A DNA stretch of 64,000 nucleotides from Colivivens sp963626085 (GTDB taxonomy: Bacteria > Bacteroidota > Bacteroidia > Bacteroidales > Bacteroidaceae), in contig CAVFVJ010000031.1 of the NCBI GenBank assembly GCA_963626085.1, positions 1 to 64,000 on the forward strand, given 5' to 3'. A model generated the notes under the pieces. That model was not told the DNA's origin and did no database searches. It was given only the letters and a program-made list of their open reading frames with translations. Shown here piece after piece: positions 32,968-42,871 of the stretch (positions are counted from its first letter, which is position 1; each line of letters begins with the position of its first letter). A program made the position numbers and the translations under genes.

Positions 32968-35900
32968 TTCACAGCCGAAATCACGAACGTGAATGTCCTG
33001 TCTTTGCACGGCATCTGGTATTCACTCCGTGGCCATGCGCCCCATGAGTTGACACACCCGATACCCATCTGTCGCTGAGCAATATGTACTGAGGTGAGCG
33101 GACGAGGAGTAAGATCTCCGCTATGTCTCTGAGCCTTCTCCGTAGCTGGGTCAAGGTCTTCATATAAATAAGGTATGGATTGACACTCCATTTGTTCGGT
33201 AGACTCAAACATGAGACCGCATCCATTTTTGTCAGTCACCTTCCAGTAGCGCACCTGAGTCTTGTTACCAGACTCCTGTGGACGGATATATCCCCAGTAC
33301 TGGTCTGCCACAGTCTGCTTATATACACCCAAAGTAGCGAAGTTATTACGATCAATGTAGTTCTCCTCTGGTCCCTTACCATAGAACTCAATCTGGTCGT
33401 ATACCTTTTCCATCTCCAGTTCCATTCCATAGCGCATGAGTTGCGGATAGTACTTACCATCCTCTCCCACAGTCATAGCTTCAGTAACGATAACCTTACC
33501 TGCAGGAGTCACCACATAAGTGAGACTCAGCTTAGGCTTCGCAGGAGCCTCCTGGTTGTCCCCTTTTTTCTTCTGTGCAGACACATTGACTGTATAGTCA
33601 GCCTTCACCACATAGTTGCCTCCCTCCATCTCGTACTTGAAGTTATCAAGATGCAAATAGGGGTCTCTCCATGTTCTAAGATTACGCTGCATTCCAGCAC
33701 CGAAGTCATTGTCAGTAGAAGCGCGCCAGAAGTCCGGTCTCAGTTCGTAGTCCTCCTTCATCACTGGCTTGCCGTCCACATCGATGTAAGCGATGTAACC
33801 GTTGCCCTTGTCGAACGTCACAGCAAGATCACCTGCCTTCACCACAAGATATACACTGTGGTCCTCCACTTCGACCTTACCGTCTGAAGTCTGCGCCATC
33901 AGAGCTTCAGTGTCAACAAACTGATAGTCAGTCAACACGAACTGCTGGTGAGCTACCGTGTCGCCCTTCTTCTGCAGAGGACTGTCGGCATCCAGCTTGT
34001 AGCTGATATTACATACCAGTTCCTTACCAGCGAGCTTCTTGTTCTTCAAAGCCTTAGCGATAGCCGTAATCTTCACTGTCTTGTGGGACTGCGCCTTGAT
34101 GTTGAGACCAGTTAAATCTACTGTACCCTCTTCAACCTTCTCACCCTCAGCTTCCACTACATAATACAGTGTAATGCCCTTAATCGGCTCAAAGAAATTC
34201 TCGTTAAAGATTTCCACCTTACCACTCTTCTTGTCTACGAGGGTAGTCCATATATTTTGGTAGTAGAACTGTACTTCCAGAGCGTGAGGGTTAGGCACAC
34301 GGTCAGGATTGATAAGACCGTTACAGTTGAAGTTGTTGTCTGAAGCAGGGAAGCGACCGTAATCACCACCGTATGTCCAGATCTGCTTGCCTGTAACCTT
34401 ACTCTTTGAGCGCAATCCCTGGTCGATGTAGTCCCAAATATAGCCACCTTGATATGCTGGGTATTTGCGCACCATATCCCAATACTCCTTGAATCCACCT
34501 TCAGAGTTTCCCATGGCATGAGCATACTCACACTGGATGAGCGGACGAGGGTTGTCACCCTGTAGGTATTTCTCACAATGCTCGTATCCAGCGTACATAG
34601 GACAGTAAATATCCGTCTTGCCGTTCTGTCCTGCCTGTTCAAACTGACAAGGACGAGATGGGTCATACTGCTTCACCCAGTCGTATGCGTCCTCAAAGTT
34701 CTTGCCGTAACCAGCCTCGTTTCCGAGCGACCACACAATGACGGCAGGATGGTTCTTGTAAGCCTGCACGTGGTTCTTCTGTCGCTGGATGTGAGCATCG
34801 TGATAATCCTCACGTTTGGCAAGAGTCTTGTCACCGTATCCCATTCCGTGGCTCTCTATATTAGACTCAGAAGTCATATAGATTCCGTATTCGTCACACA
34901 AGTCATACCAGCGTGGATCATCAGGATAGTGACAAGTGCGCACTGCGTTTATGTTCAGTTGCTTCATCACCTTCAAGTCCTGCACCATACGTTCGTAGCT
35001 GACCACATAACCATAGTCTGGATCCATCTCGTGACGATTGACACCCTTTATAAGAACAGGCTGTCCATTGACCAACAGTTGACGGTTCTTGACCTCCACT
35101 TTACGGAAACCAACATTTTGCGGAATAACCTCAATCACCTTACCGTCCTTCTGAAGAGTGGTGTATAACTTATAAAGATATGGGTCTTCCCCATTCCACT
35201 TGTGGCAGTCAGCAAGTGCTATTACACACTCCACATTCTTCGCTGCATCCACAGTCTGCTCCTTGACAATCTGTCCAGCCTTGTCCTTCAAGGTGAACAC
35301 CACCTTAGAGCCAGCCTCAGGCGAGTCGATGTCAGCCTTGACTGTAAGCATACCGTCTCGATAGTCTGGAGTGAGGTCTGGAGTGATGAACAAGTCATGG
35401 ATGTGACTCGTGGGACGTGCATAGACATAACACTCACGCGCAATGCCACAGAGTCTCCAAAAGTCTTGGTCCTCAAGGTAAGAGCCGTCACACCAGCGCA
35501 TAATCTGCATAGCGATGAGGTTCTTCTCGCCCGGCTTCACGTAAGGAGTGATGTCGAACTCTGCAGCCACTTTAGAGTCCTCGCTGTAGCCCACATACTG
35601 ACCGTTAACATACATTGTGAGGTTACTTGTGGCAGAGCCAATATGTATATAAATCTTATCGCCCTTCCAGTCGGCAGGCAGAGAGAAGTACTGACGGTAT
35701 GACCCAACGTGGTTTTCCAAGTCTTGTACGTAAGGAGGATTTGTCTCCCAGTCGTTACGCCATGCATAACAGTTGTTGACGTAAGTAGCATTGCCATAGC
35801 CATTCAATTCCCAGATACCCGGGACAGGCATTGTACCCCATTTACTGTCGTCATAATCCAACTTGTAGAAGCCGTCAGGACGCTTGTCCGCATCCTTCAC

Positions 35901-36125
35901 CCAATTGAACTTCCATTTACCCTCGATAGACAGGAAACGGGAAGACTTCTCTTTCACGCCCGACTGAGCGAGCTGACTGTTCTCATAAGCGAAATATGTC
36001 GCCACATTGTCCAACCTGTTGTCGCTGTTGACCCTCGGGTCGTTCCAGAAGTTGGCAGGCTGAGCTTGAGCCGCCAGAGACACGAGCACTGTGCCCAAGG
36101 CGATAGTTAGAACCTTTGTATTCAT
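32964..36125 (-). CDS. Secreted GH2 beta-galactosidase
   Basis: Start at 36125 gives signal peptide MNTKVLTIALGTVLVSLAAQAQ; a 19-residue longer frame reads through the promoter. 1053 residues, typical of LacZ-like GH2: sugar-binding jellyroll (ANFWNDPRVNSDN; YFSLPADWKGDKIYIHIGSA), two Ig-like domains, a TIM barrel with acid/base glutamate in WSLGNEAGYG (about 470) and nucleophile glutamate in IQCEYAHAMGN (about 533), then C-terminal domains 4-5 (WRASTDNDFG; GKGPEENYIDRN). Being exported, it likely removes galactose from plant or host glycans in the periplasm. Own consensus promoter. Confidence 0.95.
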   Translation of the reverse strand: MNTKVLTIALGTVLVSLAAQAQPANFWNDPRVNSDNRLDNVATYFAYENSQLAQSGVKEKSSRFLSIEGKWKFNWVKDADKRPDGFYKLDYDDSKWGTMPVPGIWELNGYGNATYVNNCYAWRNDWETNPPYVQDLENHVGSYRQYFSLPADWKGDKIYIHIGSATSNLTMYVNGQYVGYSEDSKVAAEFDITPYVKPGEKNLIAMQIMRWCDGSYLEDQDFWRLCGIARECYVYARPTSHIHDLFITPDLTPDYRDGMLTVKADIDSPEAGSKVVFTLKDKAGQIVKEQTVDAAKNVECVIALADCHKWNGEDPYLYKLYTTLQKDGKVIEVIPQNVGFRKVEVKNRQLLVNGQPVLIKGVNRHEMDPDYGYVVSYERMVQDLKVMKQLNINAVRTCHYPDDPRWYDLCDEYGIYMTSESNIESHGMGYGDKTLAKREDYHDAHIQRQKNHVQAYKNHPAVIVWSLGNEAGYGKNFEDAYDWVKQYDPSRPCQFEQAGQNGKTDIYCPMYAGYEHCEKYLQGDNPRPLIQCEYAHAMGNSEGGFKEYWDMVRKYPAYQGGYIWDYIDQGLRSKSKVTGKQIWTYGGDYGRFPASDNNFNCNGLINPDRVPNPHALEVQFYYQNIWTTLVDKKSGKVEIFNENFFEPIKGITLYYVVEAEGEKVEEGTVDLTGLNIKAQSHKTVKITAIAKALKNKKLAGKELVCNISYKLDADSPLQKKGDTVAHQQFVLTDYQFVDTEALMAQTSDGKVEVEDHSVYLVVKAGDLAVTFDKGNGYIAYIDVDGKPVMKEDYELRPDFWRASTDNDFGAGMQRNLRTWRDPYLHLDNFKYEMEGGNYVVKADYTVNVSAQKKKGDNQEAPAKPKLSLTYVVTPAGKVIVTEAMTVGEDGKYYPQLMRYGMELEMEKVYDQIEFYGKGPEENYIDRNNFATLGVYKQTVADQYWGYIRPQESGNKTQVRYWKVTDKNGCGLMFESTEQMECQSIPYLYEDLDPATEKAQRHSGDLTPRPLTSVHIAQRQMGIGCVNSWGAWPRSEYQMPCKDRTFTFVISAVK

Positions 36126-36152
36126 TGTAATGCTATTGATAAATTGCTGCTG

Positions 36153-36183
36153 CAAATATACAAAGAGTTGCCGAACCGACAAA
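36153..36183 (-). promoter_or_regulatory. Consensus promoter of the beta-galactosidase gene
   Basis: Read on the minus strand: TTTG (36183-36180), 19 bases, TATATTTG (36160-36153). A full consensus, placed 27 bases before the start codon and just after the upstream lipoprotein stop. Confidence 0.8.
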
Positions 36184-36201
36184 ACATTTGACGTACAAGT
36201 T

Positions 36202-36765
36202 TCATTTCACCTTACCGCCACCAATCCAACAGTCCATGTAATACTGGCTGTTAAGGTTATCCACGACAACACCACGAGAACCGCTTGCATGTATAAACAA
36301 ATCATTTTTCAAGTAGATGCCCACATGGTTGATGTTCTTACGCTTCACCTTTCCCGATGTCACAAAGAACACGAGGTCGCCCCCTTTAAGTTTACTTCGC
36401 CCCACTTTCCTACAGTCCAACTCATACTGGTCAATACTCTTGCGGTGGAGCGACTTACCGTAAACCGTCTTATAGATTTGGACGGTCAGACCCGAACAGT
36501 CCACTCCTATTTTATTGTTACCACCGTAACGATAAGGAGTGCCAAGCCATTTGGCAGACTCTATCATCAGTGCCCACTCGTCGTCCGCCTCTATGTCGAA
36601 GCCTAGAGCCAGTCCGGCACGAGCCAGTTCACGCATGTCCTGATTCTTGTAGTACACGGAGCGTGAGCTGTGACAAGAAGAAAAGAGAGCCGCTACCAAA
36701 AAGCAGAGCCCCACAGACCGTACAAGCAGTCTTCTTCCATTTCTACTTATCGTCACCATGAGCAT
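36202..36765 (-). CDS. NlpC/P60 cell-wall peptidase lipoprotein
   Basis: 187 residues. The basic N-terminus and hydrophobic run end in LFSSC31, a lipobox, so it is probably lipid-anchored. The NlpC/P60 domain covers about 65-187 with catalytic C90 in VDCSGL, H147 in NHVGIY and H159 in FIHASGSRGV. Such enzymes cut D-Glu-meso-DAP bonds in peptidoglycan stem peptides. The second ATG (36759) is an equally possible start. It follows trxB on the same strand by 30 bases. Confidence 0.9.
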   Translation of the reverse strand: MLMVTISRNGRRLLVRSVGLCFLVAALFSSCHSSRSVYYKNQDMRELARAGLALGFDIEADDEWALMIESAKWLGTPYRYGGNNKIGVDCSGLTVQIYKTVYGKSLHRKSIDQYELDCRKVGRSKLKGGDLVFFVTSGKVKRKNINHVGIYLKNDLFIHASGSRGVVVDNLNSQYYMDCWIGGGKVK

Positions 36766-36795
36766 TTACGTCAAACTGCAGACACAGCCAACGGT

Positions 36796-37725
36796 CTATT
36801 CAGCCAGGAATTTCTCTGCCTCCATTGCAGCCTTACACCCCGAGGCGGCAGCCACGATAGCCTGACGGTAGAGAGGGTCAGCCACATCCCCGGCAGCGAA
36901 CACCCCAGGCACGTTCGTCCTTGGCGTTCCGTCTACAGTCTTAATGAATCCCGTCTCATCAGTCTCAATCCAAGGCTTAAACACATCAGAGTTAGGTTTA
37001 TGGCCTATGGCGAGGAAGAACCCGTCGATTGGCAGATCGTAGTGCGATTCGTCTGTCGCTCCCTTGCGGTGCACTAGGTGTGCGCCCTCCACACCGTTCT
37101 TTCCGTAGAGTCCCTCAGTGTTAGTCTCGAACAGAACCTCAATCTTTCCGTTCTTCATCACCCTATCCTGCAATATCTTGGAAGCGCGGAGATAAGGCTT
37201 GCGCACGATGAGATACACCTTTGAGGCAAGTCCTGCTAGATAGAGAGCCTCACCGCAGGCAGTGTCGCCACCTCCCACTACAGCCACCACTTTCTTACGG
37301 TAGAAGAAACCGTCACATGTGGCACAGGCACTGACACCCTGCCCCATGTATTTCTTCTCGTCAGCCAGTCCGAGAAACTTGGCACTTGCTCCTGTGGCGA
37401 TGATGACAGTGTCCGCCTCAACCTCACTTCCGTCCTCAAACCCGAAGACATAAGGAGTCTTACCTAGGTCGCAGCGGACACACGTATGTTCGCGAATCTC
37501 CACGCTGAATTTTTCCACCTGCTGACGCATCAAGTCCATCAAGTCCTGCCCCGACAGTTCTTCTGGATGTCCCGGAAAGTTCTCTATAGAGTCCGTGATG
37601 GTCAGTTGTCCACCAGGCTGTATCCCTTCATAGACGACAGGGTTCAGGTTAGCCCTACTTGCATAAATTGCGGCAGTGTATCCTGCCGGTCCAGATCCAA
37701 TAATAAGACACTTAATATGTTCCAT
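36796..37725 (-). CDS. trxB: Thioredoxin reductase
   Basis: 309 residues. FAD-binding GSGPAGYTAAIYASRANL at the N-terminus, the redox pair C134-A-T-C137 in SACATCDGFF, NADPH-binding VVGGGDTACGEALYLA, and the closing FAD motif GVFAAGDVADP are all present. It reduces thioredoxin with NADPH. It lies downstream of lolA on the same strand, with a double-hairpin repeat between them. Confidence 0.97.
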   Translation of the reverse strand: MEHIKCLIIGSGPAGYTAAIYASRANLNPVVYEGIQPGGQLTITDSIENFPGHPEELSGQDLMDLMRQQVEKFSVEIREHTCVRCDLGKTPYVFGFEDGSEVEADTVIIATGASAKFLGLADEKKYMGQGVSACATCDGFFYRKKVVAVVGGGDTACGEALYLAGLASKVYLIVRKPYLRASKILQDRVMKNGKIEVLFETNTEGLYGKNGVEGAHLVHRKGATDESHYDLPIDGFFLAIGHKPNSDVFKPWIETDETGFIKTVDGTPRTNVPGVFAAGDVADPLYRQAIVAAASGCKAAMEAEKFLAE

Positions 37726-37802
37726 TGTTTTTATTCTTGTATCATGATTTTAATCGCGATTCTTTGCAGTCGCATTCAGATTCTCTTACAGACTGACACT
37801 TC

Positions 37803-37888
37803 TAGTAGGTGCGGTGTCCCACCGCACTCTCCATAACACTCGACGTGAGACTCATAATAATATGCAACGTGAGACACGTTGCCTACTA
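37803..37888. repeat. Double-hairpin palindromic repeat, copy 4 (different stems)
   Basis: Same borders TAGTAG and CTACTA as the copies near 2.6 and 3.5 kb, and the same loop cores GTG-TCC-CAC and GTG-AGA-CAC. The outer stem bases differ but still pair: GTGCGGTG/CACCGCAC and GCAACGTG/CACGTTGC. A longer middle carries a degenerate extra half (GACGTGAGACTC). It begins directly at the lolA stop codon, so it forms the 3' end of that transcript. Confidence 0.75.
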
Positions 37889-38497
37889 TTACCTCAAATC
37901 GATGACATCCGCCTTAGGGTAGTCCTTCTTGTTGAACCTAAAGACTGAGTCCGCCTGTTTGTTTCCCTTCTTGTACGCAGTGACACTGATTTCCACATTA
38001 CCCTTGCTCTGTCCCATCATGACATAAGTAGGACGGTTGTCAAGACGGTTGACCCGGATGATAGCCTTTTGGATGGACGACTTCGGAGAAGTGGCAGTCA
38101 GAATAATCTCGTACTGCGTCTTGGTGTTGTTGCCGAACTTCACGTCATACCCGGTCTTGTAGATACCGAGAAATGCATATGGATTGATTTTAGCCAATTG
38201 AGTCTGTGTTGGCTCAGTAACGTTCACCTCCTCGTTCTCCTTAGAGTACGACCACATAGTCTTTCCGTCGAACCATGTTATGTGGTTGCTCAACTTAGTG
38301 CGGAACTTGTTACCCTGCAGCAAGACAGAGCCTTGATCCTCGTCGTCCCCCACCCTTATGACAAAGTCCGCAGTGATACTAGGACATTTCTTGTATTCCG
38401 CATACACCTTATCGAGCACACCCTTCGCGTCGAGCGCATGAGCCGCCATTGCCACCAGAGCAAATAAAGCCGTAAAAACGTATCTTCCTTTCATCAT
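37889..38497 (-). CDS. lolA: LolA-like outer-membrane lipoprotein carrier
   Basis: 202 residues with signal peptide (MKGRYVFTALFALVAMAAHA). The body follows the LolA half-barrel: LDKVYAEYKKCPSITADFVI, GSVLLQGNKFRTKLSNHITWFDGKTMWSYSKENEEV, and NPYAFLGIYKTGYDVKF. LolA ferries lipoproteins from the LolCDE exporter to the outer membrane. Two adjacent ATGs open the gene. Located between ftsK and trxB, an order I recall from other Bacteroidales. Confidence 0.88.
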   Translation of the reverse strand: MMKGRYVFTALFALVAMAAHALDAKGVLDKVYAEYKKCPSITADFVIRVGDDEDQGSVLLQGNKFRTKLSNHITWFDGKTMWSYSKENEEVNVTEPTQTQLAKINPYAFLGIYKTGYDVKFGNNTKTQYEIILTATSPKSSIQKAIIRVNRLDNRPTYVMMGQSKGNVEISVTAYKKGNKQADSVFRFNKKDYPKADVIDLR

Positions 38498-38609
38498 ACC
38501 TTTTCCTCTTTAATTGACAAAATATTTTTCTTTAACTGACAAAATAAAATTCTCTAACCTTAGAAATATTTCCCACAGACCTTCCAGATTTTTTCCGCAG
38601 ACCATCCGT

Positions 38610-41201
38610 TTATTTCAAGTTCCTTACGATAGTGTCAAGCGTATTAAAGTCCTGCACCAGCACCTCACGCGGTTTCGCCCCAATCTGTGCACCCACGACA
38701 CCTGACTTCTGCAATTGATCCATTATCTTGCCCGCTCGGTTGTACCCGATGGAGAAGTTGCGCTGGAGCATTGACGTGCTGCCCTGTTGTGTTGACACCA
38801 CCAGTTTGGCACACTCCTCAAACATCGGGTCAATATGACCTATGGAGTCAGAGGAGCCACCGCCTGCGGAGTCATCACCGTCGACATCTACCTCTGGCAG
38901 GTAAGCTGCATGAGAGTAGCCCTGTTGCGTACTGATGTACTTACATATTCTTACGACCTCTGGTGTATCCACGAAGGCACACTGCACACGTGTAGGGTCA
39001 CCACCATTCAAGTAGAGCATATCACCCCGTCCTATCAACTGGTTAGCACCCGGACGGTCGAGAATGATTCGTGAGTCCATCATGGCTGCCACACGGAACG
39101 CAATACGCGCTGGGAAGTTCGCCTTGATAGTACCCGTGATGATTTGTGCGGTCGGTCGCTGTGTGGCGATAATCATGTGTATTCCCACAGCACGTGCCAA
39201 CTGAGCAATACGGCAGATAGGCAATTCAATCTCTTTGCCAGCAGTCATTATCAAGTCACCAAACTCGTCGATTATCACCACATAATACGGCATATAGTCA
39301 TGTCCTTGCAGTGGATTAAGTTTACGCGCCTTAAACGCCTCATTATATTCCTTTATAGTACGCACGCCAGCCATCTTAAGCAGGTCGTAGCGAGTGTCCA
39401 TCAACTTACACAACGAGTTGAGAGTCTTGACCACTTTCTGAGTGTCCGTGATTATCGGTTCCTCCTCTTCCTCCAGTTTTGCGAGGAAGTGGTTCTCTAT
39501 GGAGTTGTAGATACTGAACTCCACTTTCTTCGGATCAACCATCACTATCTTCAGTTCAGACGGATGTTTCTTATAAAGCAGTGAAGTGACTATAGCGTTC
39601 AGCCCGACAGACTTACCCATACCTGTAGCACCTGCGACCAGCAGGTGGGGAGCCTTGGCGAGGTCAATCATGAACACCTCGTTTGTGATAGTCTTTCCAA
39701 GCGCACACGGTAGTTCCATCTTCGACTCTTGATAAGTCTTGGAGTTGAGTATGCTCTCCATGGAGACAATACACTTCTTTTTGTTAGGTACCTCAATACC
39801 GATGGTTCCCTTGCCTGGTATTGGAGCTATGATACGTATACCCTCAGCAGCCAAACTCAAGGCGATGTCGTCTTCAAGGTTACGAATCTTGGATATGCGC
39901 ATACCTTCAGCCGGAGTTATCTCGTAGAGAGTGATGGTAGGTCCGATGGTTGCCTTAATGCTACTTATCTCCACTCCAAAACTATGGAGCACCTGTATGA
40001 TACGTTCCTTGTTAGCAGTCTGTTCCTCCATGTCTATTCGAGGTGAACTGTCCTCGCTCTTATCAAGCAGACTCAGTAGCGGGTACTTATAATACTCAAG
40101 GTCATGTCTCGGGTCATAGGGAGTGTTTATGTTGCCGCGGCTCAGGTTCTTGTCGGTGGCTGGAGCGACACTGCGTCCAACGACAGCATCAAAGCCTATA
40201 GCCGTGTCGACAGAAGCCGTCGGCTCAGCTGGTTCCGTATTGCCAGTTTCTATCTGGAATGTGTCGGATACTGCCACTGAAGCCCCACTGTTGCCTAGGT
40301 CCGCAGCAGGTTCGACAGAGGCAGCCACATCCTCCGTACCCGTCTCCTCGGTAGAGTTCTGTTGATGCTCTTCTGCCTCCGATTTCTCAGAACCGCTTAC
40401 CTGCGTCCCGAAGTCAATGAAATTGATTTGTGGGTCAACAAATTCATGTTTTTCTCCCTCGCTGTCAGATGTCGTTTCATCCTCCACCTTATTGTTCTCT
40501 TCATCGTCAGTGTTCTTGTTCATTAAACTATCAAGAGGGTTATGGAATGACTTTATACGTTCCAACCTCATCAAGTTGCGCACCACCTCAATGGTTTTGG
40601 TGCTCAAGTACACAAGTACAAAGACAGCCACAAGGATTAGTATGCCGTAGATTCCAGGTGAACCAATCATGACACCAAGCCATTTTGTTACACACATGCC
40701 GCTGTAGCCGCCCAAATAGAAGAAACTGTCTCCCAACGCTGGGATGTCGCAGGTTAGCGCACTCAATAGCAGGCTTGTCCAAATCATGGTAATGCCCATC
40801 AAGATGAACAGCCGGACACACCTAATGCGAAACGAGCCTATCAGTCTCATGCCGAGCAAGATAAAAAACACAGGAATGAGGTATGCTGCCACACCAAAGT
40901 ATTTGTTGATGAACAGATAGGCTGTCTTAGCACCGAAGCCCCCACAGACATTGCGAGCATGCGAATCGCTGGATGTCAGTTCATTGTAGAACTCTGTAAA
41001 GTTCCTCGTGTCCACTATATTGTAGTCTGAAGCCCCACTGTACAAGAACGAAGAGAACGCTATGATCATGAACAATGCCGCAAAAACCAAAACCAGTCCA
41101 ATCACAAACTTCACGATGGATGCCCTCGACATGATGTCGACATCCACAACATTACTCTTAGTTTTTTTCTGAGAGCTTTTACTCTGAGTCTTTCTTGCCA
41201 T
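38610..41201 (-). CDS. ftsK: DNA translocase FtsK
   Basis: 863 residues. The N-terminal about 200 residues hold four membrane helices (from IVKFVIGLVLVFAALFMIIAF). A low-complexity acidic linker of about 130 residues (E/S/T/A-rich) follows. The motor has Walker A GATGMGKSVGLN, IVMVDPKKVEFS, VVIIDEFGDL and IIATQRPTAQIITGTIKANF. The C-terminal gamma winged helix (STSMLQRNFSIGYNRAGKIMDQL) reads orienting DNA sites. FtsK clears and aligns chromosome ends at the division septum. The lineage-specific linker is the only part unlike other FtsK proteins. Confidence 0.96.
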   Translation of the reverse strand: MARKTQSKSSQKKTKSNVVDVDIMSRASIVKFVIGLVLVFAALFMIIAFSSFLYSGASDYNIVDTRNFTEFYNELTSSDSHARNVCGGFGAKTAYLFINKYFGVAAYLIPVFFILLGMRLIGSFRIRCVRLFILMGITMIWTSLLLSALTCDIPALGDSFFYLGGYSGMCVTKWLGVMIGSPGIYGILILVAVFVLVYLSTKTIEVVRNLMRLERIKSFHNPLDSLMNKNTDDEENNKVEDETTSDSEGEKHEFVDPQINFIDFGTQVSGSEKSEAEEHQQNSTEETGTEDVAASVEPAADLGNSGASVAVSDTFQIETGNTEPAEPTASVDTAIGFDAVVGRSVAPATDKNLSRGNINTPYDPRHDLEYYKYPLLSLLDKSEDSSPRIDMEEQTANKERIIQVLHSFGVEISSIKATIGPTITLYEITPAEGMRISKIRNLEDDIALSLAAEGIRIIAPIPGKGTIGIEVPNKKKCIVSMESILNSKTYQESKMELPCALGKTITNEVFMIDLAKAPHLLVAGATGMGKSVGLNAIVTSLLYKKHPSELKIVMVDPKKVEFSIYNSIENHFLAKLEEEEEPIITDTQKVVKTLNSLCKLMDTRYDLLKMAGVRTIKEYNEAFKARKLNPLQGHDYMPYYVVIIDEFGDLIMTAGKEIELPICRIAQLARAVGIHMIIATQRPTAQIITGTIKANFPARIAFRVAAMMDSRIILDRPGANQLIGRGDMLYLNGGDPTRVQCAFVDTPEVVRICKYISTQQGYSHAAYLPEVDVDGDDSAGGGSSDSIGHIDPMFEECAKLVVSTQQGSTSMLQRNFSIGYNRAGKIMDQLQKSGVVGAQIGAKPREVLVQDFNTLDTIVRNLK

Positions 41202-41230
41202 CTCGTTTTACATACATATATTGTAGGGTA

Positions 41231-41238
41231 CAAATGTA
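41231..41238 (-). promoter_or_regulatory. -7 promoter box for ftsK
   Basis: TACATTTG on the minus strand, about 30 bases before the ftsK start. No clear -33 TTTG. Confidence 0.45.
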
Positions 41239-41350
41239 AACAATATTTTTCAGACAGACCCACGCCACCCTGTATAATTATTGAAATTCGAACGAAATAA
41301 ACAATAAAGGACGGTGTTTTGCGTTTATAGTAGCTATAGGAACAAGTGAA

Positions 41351-42871
41351 ATGAGATTAAGGAAAAGTTACAAAGTTGCCATCTTCGCCTACATTATCGC
41401 ATGGACGATGGTGGGGATATTGTCCTGCAACGAGGATGAACAGTTCACCTCGTCCCCGAGTGAGGCACTGCGTTTCTCCAGTGACACGATAAGCTTTGAC
41501 ACAATATTCACAGACATCGGTTCAGCAACCAAAACGTTCAAAATTTACAATCCCAACAGCAAGGGAGTGCGACTCGCATCAGTCCGTCTCGGAAGCGACG
41601 GAGAGAGTGGTTTCCGTATAAACCTTGACGGAGTCTACAACACAGTGTTTACAGACGTGGAGATTTACCACAATGACAGTATGTACTGCTTCGTGGAAGT
41701 GACGGTAGACCCCAATGACTCCGATTCCCCTACCCTAATTACTGATTCCATCCTCTTAACTTTGGGTAATGGGAAAACACAGAAAGTGATGCTCGAGGCG
41801 TACGGACAAGACATCATTGTGATGAACGGACAAGTAATAACAAGTGACACAACATGGACATCCGCACGTCCGATTGTGGTGCGCGACAGTCTGGTCGTCG
41901 CCCAGGACGCCACACTAACCATAACTGCTGGCACTACCATCTGTTTCCATAAAGGTTCGGGACTTGATGTCTACGGTACGCTAAAAGTGGAAGGAGCACA
42001 GGGCAAGCAAGTCACACTGAGGGGCGACCGCACCGACAAACTCTTCACTTACCTGCCATACGACCGCTTGGATGCGCAGTGGGAAGGAATACACATTCAT
42101 CCAGAGAGTCACGACAACACGTTCAACTACTGTGACATACACGGAGGAAACTACGGAATCATTGCCGACAACGACTCTCTGTCAGATGGAGTCAAATGCA
42201 CCGTCAGCAACAGCATCATACACAACGTTGCCGGTGACGGCATATTACTACACTCTACAATAGCCAGTTTGTCGAACACCCTAATAAGCAACGCTGGAGG
42301 CAACTGTGTGACAGTCATAGGCGGCACAACAAGATTCGTCCACTGCACCTTGGCACAGTTCTATCCATGGAACGCCACCAACGGCTCCGCACTGTATTTC
42401 GCTAACGTGTACGACAAGAAAGAATATCCACTGGAACTTATTGAGTTCGTCAACTGCATCATCACTGGTAAGTCCTCCGACGAGGTGTACGGTTCCAAGA
42501 TGCAAGACAGCGACGCATCGTTTAACTATAGGTTCTACAACTCGCTGGTAAACACCGTCACCACCGAAGACGACGAGCAGTATTTCATCGGGTGCAAGTT
42601 CGACCGGGACGATAGCGGGTCAGAGTCCTCATCCAGTTCAGACGACAAGGCTGTCATAAGAGAAGCCAACTTCCGCACCATCGACAACAGTGTGTACTAC
42701 TACGATTTCCGTCTCGATTCGCTCTCATCCGCACGTGGACTGGGAGATGGGACACTCACGCCAGATGATTGTCGGACCGACATGAACGGGACTGAACGCC
42801 CAGCCAGCAATCCAGATGCAGGATGCTATCAGTTTGAGGACAAGTCCACTGGTCCTATATTACGCATTTGA
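41351..42871 (+). CDS. Lipoprotein with right-handed beta-helix domain
   Basis: 506 residues. The N-terminal hydrophobic segment ends MVGILSC, a lipobox, so it is predicted to be lipid-anchored. Residues about 40-165 look like a beta-sandwich (FSSDTISFDTIFTDIGSATKTFKIYNP), and about 170-450 show short repeated strands with asparagine ladders (LTITAGTTICFHKG; NTFNYCDIHGGNYGIIADN; CTVSNSIIHNVAGDGILLHS), a parallel beta-helix. No catalytic residues of pectate lyases can be assigned. Surface attachment or polysaccharide binding is inference. Its last 43 bases overlap the convergent mtgA. Confidence 0.8.
   Translation: MRLRKSYKVAIFAYIIAWTMVGILSCNEDEQFTSSPSEALRFSSDTISFDTIFTDIGSATKTFKIYNPNSKGVRLASVRLGSDGESGFRINLDGVYNTVFTDVEIYHNDSMYCFVEVTVDPNDSDSPTLITDSILLTLGNGKTQKVMLEAYGQDIIVMNGQVITSDTTWTSARPIVVRDSLVVAQDATLTITAGTTICFHKGSGLDVYGTLKVEGAQGKQVTLRGDRTDKLFTYLPYDRLDAQWEGIHIHPESHDNTFNYCDIHGGNYGIIADNDSLSDGVKCTVSNSIIHNVAGDGILLHSTIASLSNTLISNAGGNCVTVIGGTTRFVHCTLAQFYPWNATNGSALYFANVYDKKEYPLELIEFVNCIITGKSSDEVYGSKMQDSDASFNYRFYNSLVNTVTTEDDEQYFIGCKFDRDDSGSESSSSSDDKAVIREANFRTIDNSVYYYDFRLDSLSSARGLGDGTLTPDDCRTDMNGTERPASNPDAGCYQFEDKSTGPILRI

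Noticed and set aside
33180..33887. 235-codon plus-strand frame inside the GH2 gene
   Set aside because: Antisense to conserved beta-galactosidase domains.
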